Shown here: in pieces, positions 43,205 to 52,606 of the stretch
Numbering within the stretch: the first letter of the stretch is position 1
Layout: the number at the start of each line of letters is the position of its first letter
Source: Gaeumannomyces sp. JS-464
Taxonomy: Eukaryota; Ascomycota; Sordariomycetes; Magnaporthales; Magnaporthaceae
DNA: 64,000 nucleotides
Direction of reading: 5' to 3'
NCBI GenBank assembly: GCA_002197995.1
Contig: NGZR01000001.1
Span: forward strand, 13,101,501 to 13,165,500
Translations under genes and position numbers: made by a program
Notes under the pieces: generated by a model
Seen by the model: the letters and a program-made list of their open reading frames with translations, nothing else
Told to the model about the DNA's origin: nothing
Databases searched by the model: none

Positions 43205-44259
43205 ATGATACTTCGAAGTAGATCCAGTTTGCTTCTTTTCTCTCTATTGGCCTCGGCCGCGAGAACGGTAGCCGCGCCGACACCAGTAGCGGTGCCGCGA
43301 TTACCACCGTCACCTGCGTCATCATCACCCCCATCCTTGGCGGACAGCAACATCAGCGGGGATGACCACGCCCTCGCCGTCGCGCCACCACAGCAGCAGC
43401 AGCAGCAAACCCTGCCGCCGCTCCTGGTCAGGCGGCAGCAGGACCTCAACAACGACACGCTGAACGGCTTGCTCGACGGGTCGCCGTGCCGGGCGCTGAC
43501 GGTTGTGTTCGCGCGCGGCACGCTGGAGCCGGGCAACGTCGGCACCTTCGCGGGGCCGCCCCTCTTCCAGGCGCTCGCGAGCCGGGTCGGGGCTGTTAAC
43601 ATGTCGGTCCAGGGCGTCGACTACCCGGCCGTCTCCGAGGGCTTCTTCAACGGCGGGGACCCGGGCGGCTCCCAGACAATGTGGGGCCCGTGGCTTGCCA
43701 GGATGTGTGAATATGGGAAGGGCTACGTGCCGTGACCGTGTCATCGCCTTGCTAACTTTTTTCATCTCTCCTTGCCCCAGGGCCAACCTCGTGCTCGAGG
43801 CAAAGCAGAAATGCCCCCAGACAAAGATCATCCTCTCGGGCTACTCCCAGGGCGGGCAGCTGGTCCACAACGCGGCCAAGATCCTGGGGCCGCAGGGCAT
43901 GATCTCGACCGTGTCGGCCGCCGTCACCTTTGGGGATCCTTGTGCGTCTTCCTTTCCCACCACCTACTTTCCCACCGATTCTGCCCCTTTGGCGGCATAA
44001 ATTGCTCATCATCCCCACCGCTGCTACCCGTGCAGACAACCCAGCCCCCGTCCCGGGCCTGCCGTCGGGCGACACCATGATCTTCTGCCACAACGGGGAC
44101 GACATCTGCAAGGGCGGCGAGCAGCTCTTCGACCCGCACTTCACCTACAACCGCGACGCGGGCAAGGCGGCCGACTTTGTGCTGCTAATCACCAAGCTGA
44201 CCCCGGCTGGCAATGCCGGCGGCGGAAGAAATGGCACCAAGCTTCCCCTGGGTGTTTAA
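43205..44259 (+). CDS. Secreted cutinase
   Basis: Extracellular serine esterase that hydrolyses cutin polyester of plant cuticle. Exons 43205..43680, 43781..43941, 44036..44259; the joined frame is open for 286 residues. N-terminal signal peptide (SLLLFSLLASAARTVAAPTP), then an unusually long Pro/Ser/Gln-rich pro-region with six Gln and a dibasic LLVRRQQ site that fits Kex2 processing. The cutinase fold follows: CRALTVVFARGTLEPGNVG, oxyanion region, nucleophile in ILSGYSQGGQLVHNAA, acid in GDDICKGG and histidine in FDPHFTYNRDA. Cys pairs expected of the family are present (SPCRAL with KCPQTK; FCHNGDDIC). The first intron uses a weak GTGGGG donor, chosen because it alone rebuilds GGSQTMANLVLEAK in phase. 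It faces a small secreted protein gene. Confidence 0.92.
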
Positions 44260-45100
44260 CGGAGAGGACTGGCTTTTTTCTTGCTATCTATTACCTGTTT
44301 TTAAACACGGAGCTTCCTATTTGGTCTTGGGATGATACAGACGGATGTATTGCGAAGCATGGCGGAGGAGCCGTTCCTTTATTTTGTTTCCCCTTTTATT
44401 AACGATTCGCCTCGTCTCTAATCCTTCCACCCTTGTCCCTGGACCGAGTCTGGCCGGCGTCTTGATTCGCGGAGACGCCACCGTGGTGGCACCAGCCCAC
44501 CACCCGTGATGCCAGGGAACCAAGGTTGACGAGCCAACAGACTGGGCAATTACTTGATCATTGCCGAAAGAACTCACTTAGGTCAATCCTTACGCCTAAT
44601 AAAAGGTAGTATATTAGGCAGATATTCTCTTGTTAGAGCCGATCCTACCACGGCAGGAGTATCAACTGTGCCGACAGGCTTGCGCGTTGCATAGTACTTC
44701 ACTATTCGCGCGGGTTCGGCGGCCTAGGGTAATTGCAATCGTTTTCGAATTGAACTGCTGTAGATGCTGAGATAGGAAGGAAACATAACAGATCGGGGAA
44801 GAAAGACTGGGGAAAGAGGCAGGCGAGGGTGGCCAGGGCCAATAAAACATGGAGGTGTTCCTACAACAGCCCCAGAGAGTATAACAATTACCAGAGAAAA
44901 CCGTTCGTGAAAAGACAAAGGGGTAAAAATACAGGAGGTATAAGAGAAATTGCAAGGACAAACATGTAAGCCAAAAAAAAAAAATGCCAGTCACTCTTCC
45001 CTGAGTGACGGCCCCATCATGAAGGATACCCACCGGCGCCAGATGCAAAAACAAAAGAGGCAAAAAGACAAAACAGAGAGTAGACAGGATATTGCCCTGT
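44260..45100. other. Intergenic between convergent secreted-protein genes
   Basis: 840 bases, presumably two 3' UTRs. It contains an A12 tract near 44975. I see no supported gene. Confidence 0.5.
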
Positions 45101-45702
45101 TTACTCGGCACCCTCGCCGCCACCGGCAGCGGCTCCACCAGCAGCAGCTCCAGCAGCGGCACCGCCGGCTGCAGCACCACCGGCTGCAGCACCACCGGCT
45201 GCAGCACCGCCGGCCGCAGCACCGCCGGCAGCAGCACCACCGGCAGCGGCCCCATCAGCAGCAGCCCCAGCAGCGGCACCGCCGGCCGCAGCACCACCGG
45301 CCGCAGCGGCGCCGCCAAGGCCGAGCTTGCTCTTGATCATGTTCAAGGCGAAGCCGCCGACCTTCTTCAGGACCTTCTTTATGAAGCTGCCGAACCCGGG
45401 CTTGGGCTCGGGCGTGCGGCGGTAAAGCTCGCCCTTCATACTACTAAGCACGGTGGCATCATCGCCGCCGACGACGGGGGCGGGGGCCGGGGAGGGTGCC
45501 CTGGGCGCGACGGCGCGGAAATCCACCGCCGGGGCGCGGCGGGAAAGCTCGCTGTCCTTTACGGCTGACGCGGCACCGCTGCTGACGAAGAAGGGGGCGG
45601 CGACCCGGGGCGCGACGGCCTTCGGGCGGCGCGGGCGAGGATCACCGGGGTCGGGGCGGCCAGGGCCAGGGTGGCGAAGAGGAGAGTGCTGAGAAACTTC
45701 AT
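45101..45702 (-). CDS. Small secreted protein with cationic amphipathic segment and Gly-Ala tail
   Basis: No known family recognised. Single exon from the ATG at 45702 to the stop at 45101; one lost base near 45620 must be assumed, giving 200 residues. Visible: signal peptide (MKFLSTLLFATLALAAPTP), Ala/Arg-rich stretches with dibasic sites (ARAARR, ELSRRAP, LYRRTPEP) fitting Kex2 cleavage, a Pro/Ala-rich middle (APRAPSPAPAPVVGGDD), then a 27-residue segment beginning GFGSFIKKVLKKVGGFALN with Lys and hydrophobic residues spaced for one amphipathic helix. The last 60 residues are nearly pure Gly/Ala in GGAAA pentads with a final GGGEGAE. There are no cysteines in the mature part. It could be a membrane-active peptide precursor, an effector-like protein or a structural protein; function is inference only. 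Lies tail-to-tail with the cutinase. Confidence 0.6.
45110..45310 (-). repeat. GC-rich tandem repeat coding Gly-Gly-Ala-Ala-Ala units
   Basis: About a dozen imperfect 15-base units (GCCGGCGGTGCTGCA-like) in the 3' part of the small secreted protein gene. Unit number probably varies between strains. Confidence 0.85.
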
Positions 45703-46936
45703 TGTAGCGGTGGTTGTTTCTGCCGAGTTGGTGGTGTGGGTTGGTGTTGTAGATCTGGGGATACAGGATTCCCCCTGGAGCCTGACCGTTGAGACCTAGT
45801 GCTAAGGCTTCTGGTTGGTTCTTGCACCGTGTATGCTGATGCTCGCTGGGGAAAAAGGGCGTCCAATCGGGTGCGGATCTGGATGTAGCCGCGGACGTAG
45901 ATGTAAAAGCGGATGTAGATGAGATGATGGTTGATGGAATGGGATGATGATGAAAGCCTTCTTCTGGTTGAGATGCTGCAAGATGCCCTCTCTCTTATAC
46001 CAAAGGACAATACCAGTCTCTAGCCGCGGCTCTGCGCAGCGTGCCTGCCCATCAGCCACTGCGCCTCGCACCCATAGGTTGCACTCTGCCAAAAACAGGA
46101 ACACATCGTGGTAGATTTCGACGGCCTACTCATGCGCTGCTATTTTGGGTGGGGAGTTCGGACGTCCAAACGGGCACGGGGCGTCGCAATCGCAACGTGG
46201 GGTTTGGTGGCCCCGGGATTCGTCCCGAAACGTTGGGCCGGCCCGCAGTGCCTTGCGAATGCCCCGATTGGGACGCGCACGGCTGTGTGGACAGCTTCGG
46301 CGCACCTATTCGCTACCTAGGTTGCTGATGCTCGTCGATCATGCTTATCGGCCGTGGTCTTTTGGGCTGCGGAAGGCACTTGGCAATTGGAGGGCAGCCC
46401 CAACATCAAGACGAAGCCTCTTTCTTGGCCGGTCAGCTCGAGCAAGTGCCAAGCCGTCCTCAGTCATGACTCGATACCAACAGCCCGCTACATCGAGGCG
46501 ACCATCGTAACAAACAACAAAATGCTTCCATGGCGATCGGTCGGGACGCGCCCAGCAGCCTGATAAAAGGGTCCATTGTTCTACATATTTCTAGTCTTTG
46601 ATCACCTATGATACCTCTTACGGGTAGGTAGGTAGGTAGGTACCTAGGTGCTTTCTCGGTGGGAATTGTACTTGGCGTGCTATTTTCAGGCCGTGCGAGC
46701 TGTTCAAACATCTGGGGCTTCGAAACATCAAGGGGTTGTCCCACAAATTTAAGCTTCGGAGATCCACCGACGTTGATAACCGTTGGCAACCTTGTGAGGG
46801 AGGAGGGGAGGGATGTGCTCCACGTCGTCGTCGACAAACTACAACATCGATGGACCGGGGAAGCAAAGGGGAAAAGACGCGTGTTGGAGAGTTCTGTCTA
46901 AATGAAACCCGGCCTTGTTGATAATTGGTGGACTTT
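45703..46936. other. Intergenic: promoter of small secreted protein gene and flank
   Basis: 1.2 kb with no supported gene. The first 300 bases upstream of the secreted protein (minus strand) contain CAACC- and CATC-rich leader sequence. A TAGG tetranucleotide array lies at 46624-46650, and the region grades into an AT-rich island. Confidence 0.5.
46624..46650. repeat. (GGTA)n tetranucleotide array
   Basis: GTAG/GTAC repeat. Similar CCTA/TAGG runs occur near 7490 and 53505, so this is a recurrent simple repeat of this genome. Confidence 0.9.
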
Positions 46937-47187
46937 GGGCATGTTTGTCACTAAGGGTGTTTTTTGTTTTTTTCCATATAAAAGCAATAAACTGATGGTT
47001 TTTTCCAAATTTAAATTAAATGTAATTTTTGCAAAACTTAATAAAAATAAAATTTTACCTGTTAATTAGCTCTTTTCGACCAAGTGTTTTAAGCCTTTAA
47101 ATGCACTTTTTGGTAAGGGAGTTTCTAAGCACCAAAAAACCATCAAAAAACAAAAAACAAAAAACACCTTTAGTAACAAACATGCCC
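46937..47187. mobile_element. MITE with about 36-bp terminal inverted repeats
   Basis: 251 bases, very AT-rich, non-coding. The left end begins GGGCATGTTTGTCACTAAGG; the right end read in reverse begins GGGCATGTTTGTTACTAAAG. Both then continue GTGTTTTTTGTTTTTT, two mismatches in 36. Further in, both arms carry a matching GATGGTTTTTT block, so the element can fold back on itself. TTT flanks both ends (46934-46936 and 47188-47190) as a likely 3-bp target duplication, which together with the GG-starting ends suggests the PIF/Harbinger group; hAT (8 bp) and Tc1 (TA) fit less well. No transposase is encoded, so it depends on one elsewhere. Confidence 0.85.
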
Positions 47188-47864
47188 TTTGTGATCCAGG
47201 TGCCTGGTCGGTTCTCATGTGGACTTTCTGGTCTATTCGCGGCTCCAGCAATCCAACGCCCGTATAGTTTGCATCACTGCTGCCTGCTACTCTAGGGTAT
47301 ACGTTCTGTTTCACAGAAAAAGTCTATTAGCCAGATATGTGCACAAATGCTACGCATACAACGATATATGGAGGTAGAGGCAAAAATGGTGAACAGCAAA
47401 AGAAAGCAGTGTGCCCAAGGTACCAGGGTTTGCGGTCTTTCAGCTCTATGATGCGACATGCACCGCATAGTGCGTTGACTCTGTCAAATTATCACCCAAA
47501 TGTGTAGCGCAGTGTCGTGTTTAAGCAAAAATAATTTTCTTACAAGAAAATGCGGAAAGCCGTGAGACAGGCGGCTGTGCAACAAATATCTCACAGGTGG
47601 CCAAATGCGCTTGTAACTCTTCGTCTTGCGTATGTGATGGTGAACTCTATCTTGATGAAGAAATGTACTTATAAAGAAAATGAGCAATGAGTTTTTTTTG
47701 TATATGCCCCGTATTATACCAAATGCTATGCTATGAAATTAACATGTGAAAACCCAAACACCGAAGTTAGAAAGAAAATAATAAAACAATTCCCTAAAGA
47801 AGTTCATCATTTATCATCCCTTAAACCTCGGCCGGGAGAACCATCATCAGGTTCGACAAACGGC
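47188..47864. other. AT-rich segment between MITE and 5S gene
   Basis: 680 bases of AT-rich sequence without a coding gene, with a small hairpin near 47535-47552. It may hold further decayed repeats; none could be named. Confidence 0.45.
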
Positions 47865-47870
47865 AAAAAA
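47865..47870 (-). terminator. RNA polymerase III T-run after 5S gene
   Basis: Six T on the minus strand shortly after the 5S 3' end, the normal Pol III stop signal. Confidence 0.7.
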
Positions 47871-47876
47871 CCAAAC

Positions 47877-47994
47877 CATACAACACCGAGGATTCCCCAG
47901 TGGTCACCCACCTGAGTACTAGTTCGGCCCTCACTGGTTTGACTAGGGGAGAGCGGACGGGATCCCGTATATTCCAGTGGGTATGGTCGTATGT
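47877..47994 (-). rRNA. 5S ribosomal RNA gene
   Basis: 118 bases on the minus strand starting ACATACGACCATACCCACTG and ending CTCGGTGTTGTATG, which matches the fungal 5S pattern. The 5' and 3' ends pair (CATACGACC with the GTTGTATG side, helix I), and the internal control region is visible as AGTACTCAGGTGGGTGACC, followed by ACTGGGGAATCC. Small departures from the usual fungal sequence (GGAATATACGGG, CCCCTAGTC) could mean a diverged but active copy or a pseudogene. Upstream (minus strand) is AT-rich with a TATA-like GATATTGATAG. A solitary gene like this fits the dispersed 5S genes of Pezizomycotina. Confidence 0.9.
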
Positions 47995-48345
47995 GCTATT
48001 CAGTCGTCCATTCACTCGCTATCAATATCTCTATGACCTTCCTTTACTGGTCCATCCCCCATGCCGGACTTTTAACCTCCGCAGGATGCAAACATTAGGT
48101 ACACAACGGGGCCCAGTTTCGTGCTATTTTGGCATTTTGCCGAATGAAGTAAAATGAATTTTAACGCTCGCTACAAAATGATAAATGATGAAAGCATCCC
48201 CAATTGTCACTGAGAAAAAAAAATGCGAGGGTGAAGGGAGGGGCGGTGAAAAGGAAACAAGACAAAAATTGAAAACAACGCTAAAGCATAAGACAAAGAA
48301 GCCCGCGAAAAAGTGCAAAACGCAAACACAGCGCTGGGCGACGCC

Positions 48346-48512
48346 GAATAAAAAGAGCAGAAAAAAAGAGCCAAAAAAGAGCAGAAAAAAGGAGCCAAAA
48401 AAAAAAAAAAAAGAGCAGAAAAAAGAAAAAAAGCAGAAAAAGAGCAGAAAAGGAGCAGAAAAGAGCAGAAAAAAGAGGAGCAAGAAAAAGAGGCAAAAAG
48501 GACGAGGGAAGT
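48346..48512. repeat. Polypurine tract with AGCAGAAAAA units
   Basis: Almost pure A/G on the plus strand, with repeated AGCAGAAAAA and AGCCAAAAAA units. Frames through it read Lys/Glu- or Phe/Leu/Ser-rich and are not evidence of a protein. Confidence 0.85.
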
Positions 48513-48999
48513 GCTAGCAACTTGCAGTCCCGAGGTCGACACCCACGCGCCCGCCACATGAATTACTCTTAACACTGCCAGGTTTGTTGCTGGTAGGGTT
48601 GCTGGGGGGGCCAGCTGTTCTCTGTTGACGTCTCCTCAAAGGCGGCTCATCGCCGAGAAGGCTTCTCCAGCGGCCCCAGGAGCAGTAATGGGATCTTGCA
48701 GACACGGCCGAGTGATATTCAGCCGGAGGAGCCCGGCTGGCCCGGATTCTCGCCGCTCCAGCGGGTGTCTCCCTCGGAGCCTGGCATGGTGGCGGGCGCA
48801 GGCGACGGCTCACACGACGAGGAGCCCAAAGATCGTTGTGCAGACGGCGTTGAAATATGCATCTTGGACTCTGGCTAGGTTGATTAGGGGAGGCCGAGGA
48901 GAATAGGTAGATATGTGGGGTGATGGGGGCGTTGTTGGAAAAGATGTGGAAGGACTTCGGATGAAGCAAGGCGGTGACGATCAGAACAAAGTGAGCAAG

Positions 49000-49215
49000 A
49001 AAAAAGGCAGAAGAGAAAAAAAGGAGAAGAAAAAAACAGAAGGAAAAATACGGAAGAAAAAAAAAAGAGAAGAAAGAAGGAAAAAAAAAAAAACAGAAGA
49101 GAAAAAAAAAACAGAAGAGAAAAAAAAACAGAAGAAAAAAAAAACAGAAGAGAAAAAAAAAAAAAAGAAAAAAAAAAAACCAGAAGAAAAAAAACAGGAA
49201 AAAGAACGTCGGGGA
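49000..49215. repeat. Polypurine tract with CAGAAGA/GAAAAA units
   Basis: A second A/G-rich tract, 0.5 kb after the first and on the same strand, built of AACAGAAGAGAAAAA-like units. Likely the same kind of slippage-grown sequence. Confidence 0.85.
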
Positions 49216-50382
49216 AAGGGGAAGTGCGCAAAAAAAGGTGCTGGGCACACTCGTTGATGATGGGACCCTGAAAGGCGAGGGCGAGGCCCTCGAGGAGAGA
49301 GTGAGGTGAAAAGACTGAGTATGGGCTGTAGATTGGTGCCGGGCACTGGGGGTATTTATCTTCATTTCAATGATATCGAGCATCTACAGTTATTTTTCTT
49401 CATGGTGTTATCTATTCTCCAAACACCCCGCAGACCTCATACCCGGGAAACCCCAGATGAGTGCGGCGACATCGAGTTGACCTCGCCACGCCAAGCCTGT
49501 ACCCTCGCCTGTAGCTAACGGATTTGGTATCCAGGGTCTGGCCGTCGCTCATGTGGGATGGGGCGCAGGGAATCTCCCTCAATGCCATTTGGGGACGCCA
49601 AGCAGGAGTTGGATACCAGGTAACCTCGTGGCCCAATTTAAGAATGTTTCTTATCCCCATCCGGGCTAGAAAAGTTTCAAAGGCCTCAAGCATCCGCTCG
49701 CCGACGGCAGGGGGTTCTGGTCCCAAAATGGTCCCTGAATTGCCACACACCACCGGGGCAAATTTAGAAAGTGCAGCATGGTTCTCTCGCTATTTTTGGG
49801 CATTTGATCTTGAGCGTCGTCTTCGCGCGGAACGATCCGCTCGCTTGACTCGGGAAGAGATCAGAGCAAACCTTGTGTGCTGTGCCACAGTGCGTCATGC
49901 CCCGGGTCCACATTGGACCCTTCCCACCACACTTCTTTTCCGGCCGCGTCGCGTCCATCCGATCACGTTGTGGCCGGGATGGTAAGAATGGGAAGAGGGC
50001 ATGTTGGCTCCCTGTCAACGAAGGATCTTCTGGAGGAGGCGTCTCATTGACCGAGGGCCAATGGCCCGGGCTTTCGTTGTCAGGACTCGTCCAGATTGCA
50101 TCCCCCACATCGCCATATCACCGTGTGCTAGGAACACGTAGGAGAGGCGAGAATCTTTTCTTCAAGCGTTCGTAAAACCGTCAACGCTCACAATATTCCG
50201 ACAGCCATGGTGCCCAGGGGCATACAGAGAATAAACGAGGGACATCTATCACTGCTGTTCTAAAATCTACTGCGCCATAAGCGTAAAGAGACCGTAGTGC
50301 AAGTTACTTGACTTGGACAAGACGTATGACGACCCAGCCGCCAATCGAATCAGTTCAAACGAGGAACATCGACAAAGCTTGG

Positions 50383-52606
50383 TTAGCAAATAGCATGCGT
50401 CTTTCCAGTCTTGCCCTGGATAGAATGCCTCTCGTTCTATCAAGGATTTAAGAAAACAGAAGGTTAGCCTGAGCAGAGCACAGTGACTCTGACTGAATCG
50501 AAGCGCGCATAGGGGACACGGATATAGTAGGGCATCTGTCGGGCGGATATAGGCTTACCCTGTAGTCCGGGGGGTTATGCGTGGCCTTGCCGCTGGCGGT
50601 GCCGTGCTTGTTGATGAGGTCCTGGTGGCGCTCGACCTCCTTCCTGTCCATCGCCTCTAGTACCGAGATGGACAGCTTGATGTCGCTGATGAGGGCATCG
50701 CAGCGGTTCCGCGAAAAGTCCTCGCGTACCACGACGCGGAGCATCTTGAGGTTGTTCGTGTGCGGCGCCATGGTATACGCTGGAACAACCCAGCCACGGA
50801 CCCGGAGCTGGTGCGCAAGTGAGAACTCGTCATAGTGCCGCTGCGACATGCTCGACTCGATCGAGTCCTCATCGCCGGCCTCAGCTTCTTCCTCGTCCGC
50901 GAGGCGGAAAGCCACGAGCGGCAGGCCCTCGCCCGACTTTTTGGACATGATGACGAACCCCATGGCCTCGAGACTGTCGGACAGGTAGTCTGCCGTCCTC
51001 GTCAGATTGGACATGATGGCTCGGTAGCCTTTCTTTCCCAGCCGGATCAGCTGGTAATATTGCCCGATGACCTGCGACGCGCCCTTACTGAAGTTGAGCG
51101 TGAAGGAAGCTTGGTCTGCCCCGAGATAGTTGATGTTGAAGACGAGCTCCTTGGGGAGAAACTCTGCCGACCGCCAGATAACCCAGCCCACACCCGGATA
51201 CACAAGCCCATACTGTATTCGGAAGTGTTTGCGTTTAGCGAATGATCTCTGTGCCCCAGGGGGATACAGACTGCAGGACATCGAAGTGACTAAAAGAAGG
51301 GGTACGAACCTTGTGACCAGAGACATTGATAGAGACGACTCTGTCGCAGCGGAAGTCCCACTCAAGGTCGGGCATGACAAACGGGGCGACGAAGCCTCCG
51401 CTGGCAGCGTCGACGTGGATCGGGGTCTCGAGCCCCCTCTCGTTCAAGAGGTCGTTGACTGCCCTGACATCCTCGTACTCGCCAGTATATGTCGTACCAA
51501 GGATCACACAAATGCCTATGTCCAGGCGAACAAGCCAGTACAGGCACGACAGACACGTCAGCCAAATATGACCCCACCACCGGTTGTGCCGGGTCGCATA
51601 CGGAAGGGGCCACGACGGGTAAAGAGGAACTGGACTGACCGATGGTGTTTTCGTCGACCAGGTCAACCGCCTGCTTGGGGTCGATGACGAAGCGGTCGGT
51701 AGAGCAGTAGACGAGCTTTTCGTCAACCTCAAAGTAGCGCGCCGCTTTTTCCCAGCAGACCTGGACGGCCGAGGACATGATGATGTTGGGCTTGTCAACG
51801 GGCTTCCCCTCAGCCAGGCGCCGGTTCTTCCAGCGCTTCTTCATGGCCAAGACGGCGAGCATGATGGCCTCGGAGCTGCCGACGCAGCTCGTGCCCACGG
51901 CACCGATGCCCTCGCCCGCGCCGATGGGGGCGTGGAAGAGACGCCCGATCATGGACACGCATCGGTTCTGGATGTCTGCAGACTGAGGGTACTCCTCGTA
52001 GTCAATGAAGTTCTTGGGGAAAGACTCGGTCATGAGCTTTTCGGCCTCCTCTTCCTGTTAAAGGATGGCACGTGGGTGCTGTTGTCAGTGGCTGTCGCTG
52101 GGCGCTAAAATAGGGCACATGCAATGTGGGGGGCTGTAGCTCTGCAGAGAGGGGAGCTCAAGCAAAGCTTCCATGCAGCTAGTGCGGGGTTCTCCTGGCG
52201 CTGATAGATATCTCCCCTCGGCGCGTGCGATATGATGGATTAGACAGCGGAGATTTGGCTTACCATGTACGTGGTCACAAACGAGGCCAGGCTGATAGCG
52301 GGAGGGTGTGAGTCTTATTAGCAGAGCCCGTAGGTATCCGAGACGCAGACGGGGGCAAGGCTGACTTTAGCATCGGATTCCCGTCCAGACTGAGGTCGTC
52401 TTTGATCATGCGGTAGGCTACCTCCTTGGGCATCTCCCGCTCGGGCATCTCATGCTTGGGGAGGTCGTCGACGGCAAAGCGGGAGCGTAGACCGACGTAG
52501 TGAAACAGTCATCGTCGTTGGCGAGCTGCAGGTGGACCTTCTTGACGGCCTCGACGAGGTTCTCATCAACCGGGCTAGCGTCTGAGATGTGGGAAAGGTG
52601 CACCAT
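50383..52606 (-). CDS. gad1: Glutamate decarboxylase
   Basis: PLP enzyme converting L-glutamate to GABA and CO2 in the cytosol, feeding the GABA shunt and stress responses. Six exons: 52366..52606, 52264..52291, 52054..51640, 51515..51310, 51212..50559, 50436..50383. Motifs: DDCFTTSVY near the N-terminus, [44 protein letters not shown] (cofactor Asp), and [18 protein letters not shown] with the Schiff-base Lys at the exon 4/5 border. It ends [10 protein letters not shown], as fungal Gad proteins do. Exon 2 is only 28 bases and follows an intron with a GTCAGC donor; it is needed to complete [14 protein letters not shown]. One base is missing near 52488 (between TTSVY and [14 protein letters not shown]); exon lengths plus one equal 533 codons. 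Confidence 0.92.

Larger units (their letters stand above)
47995..50382. other. Intergenic with two polypurine tracts
   Basis: 2.4 kb between the 5S gene and glutamate decarboxylase. Apart from the polypurine tracts it holds a segment (about 48540-48900, minus strand) with a plausible short peptide stretch NLARVQDAYFNAVCTTIFGL in one frame; no start, partner exon or family was found. 49300-50382 shows nothing I can support and is partly the decarboxylase 3' UTR. Confidence 0.45.

Noticed and set aside
48514..49383. 289-codon minus-strand frame rich in Phe
   Set aside because: Produced by the polypurine tracts; composition is a direct product of the repeat, with no conserved motif.
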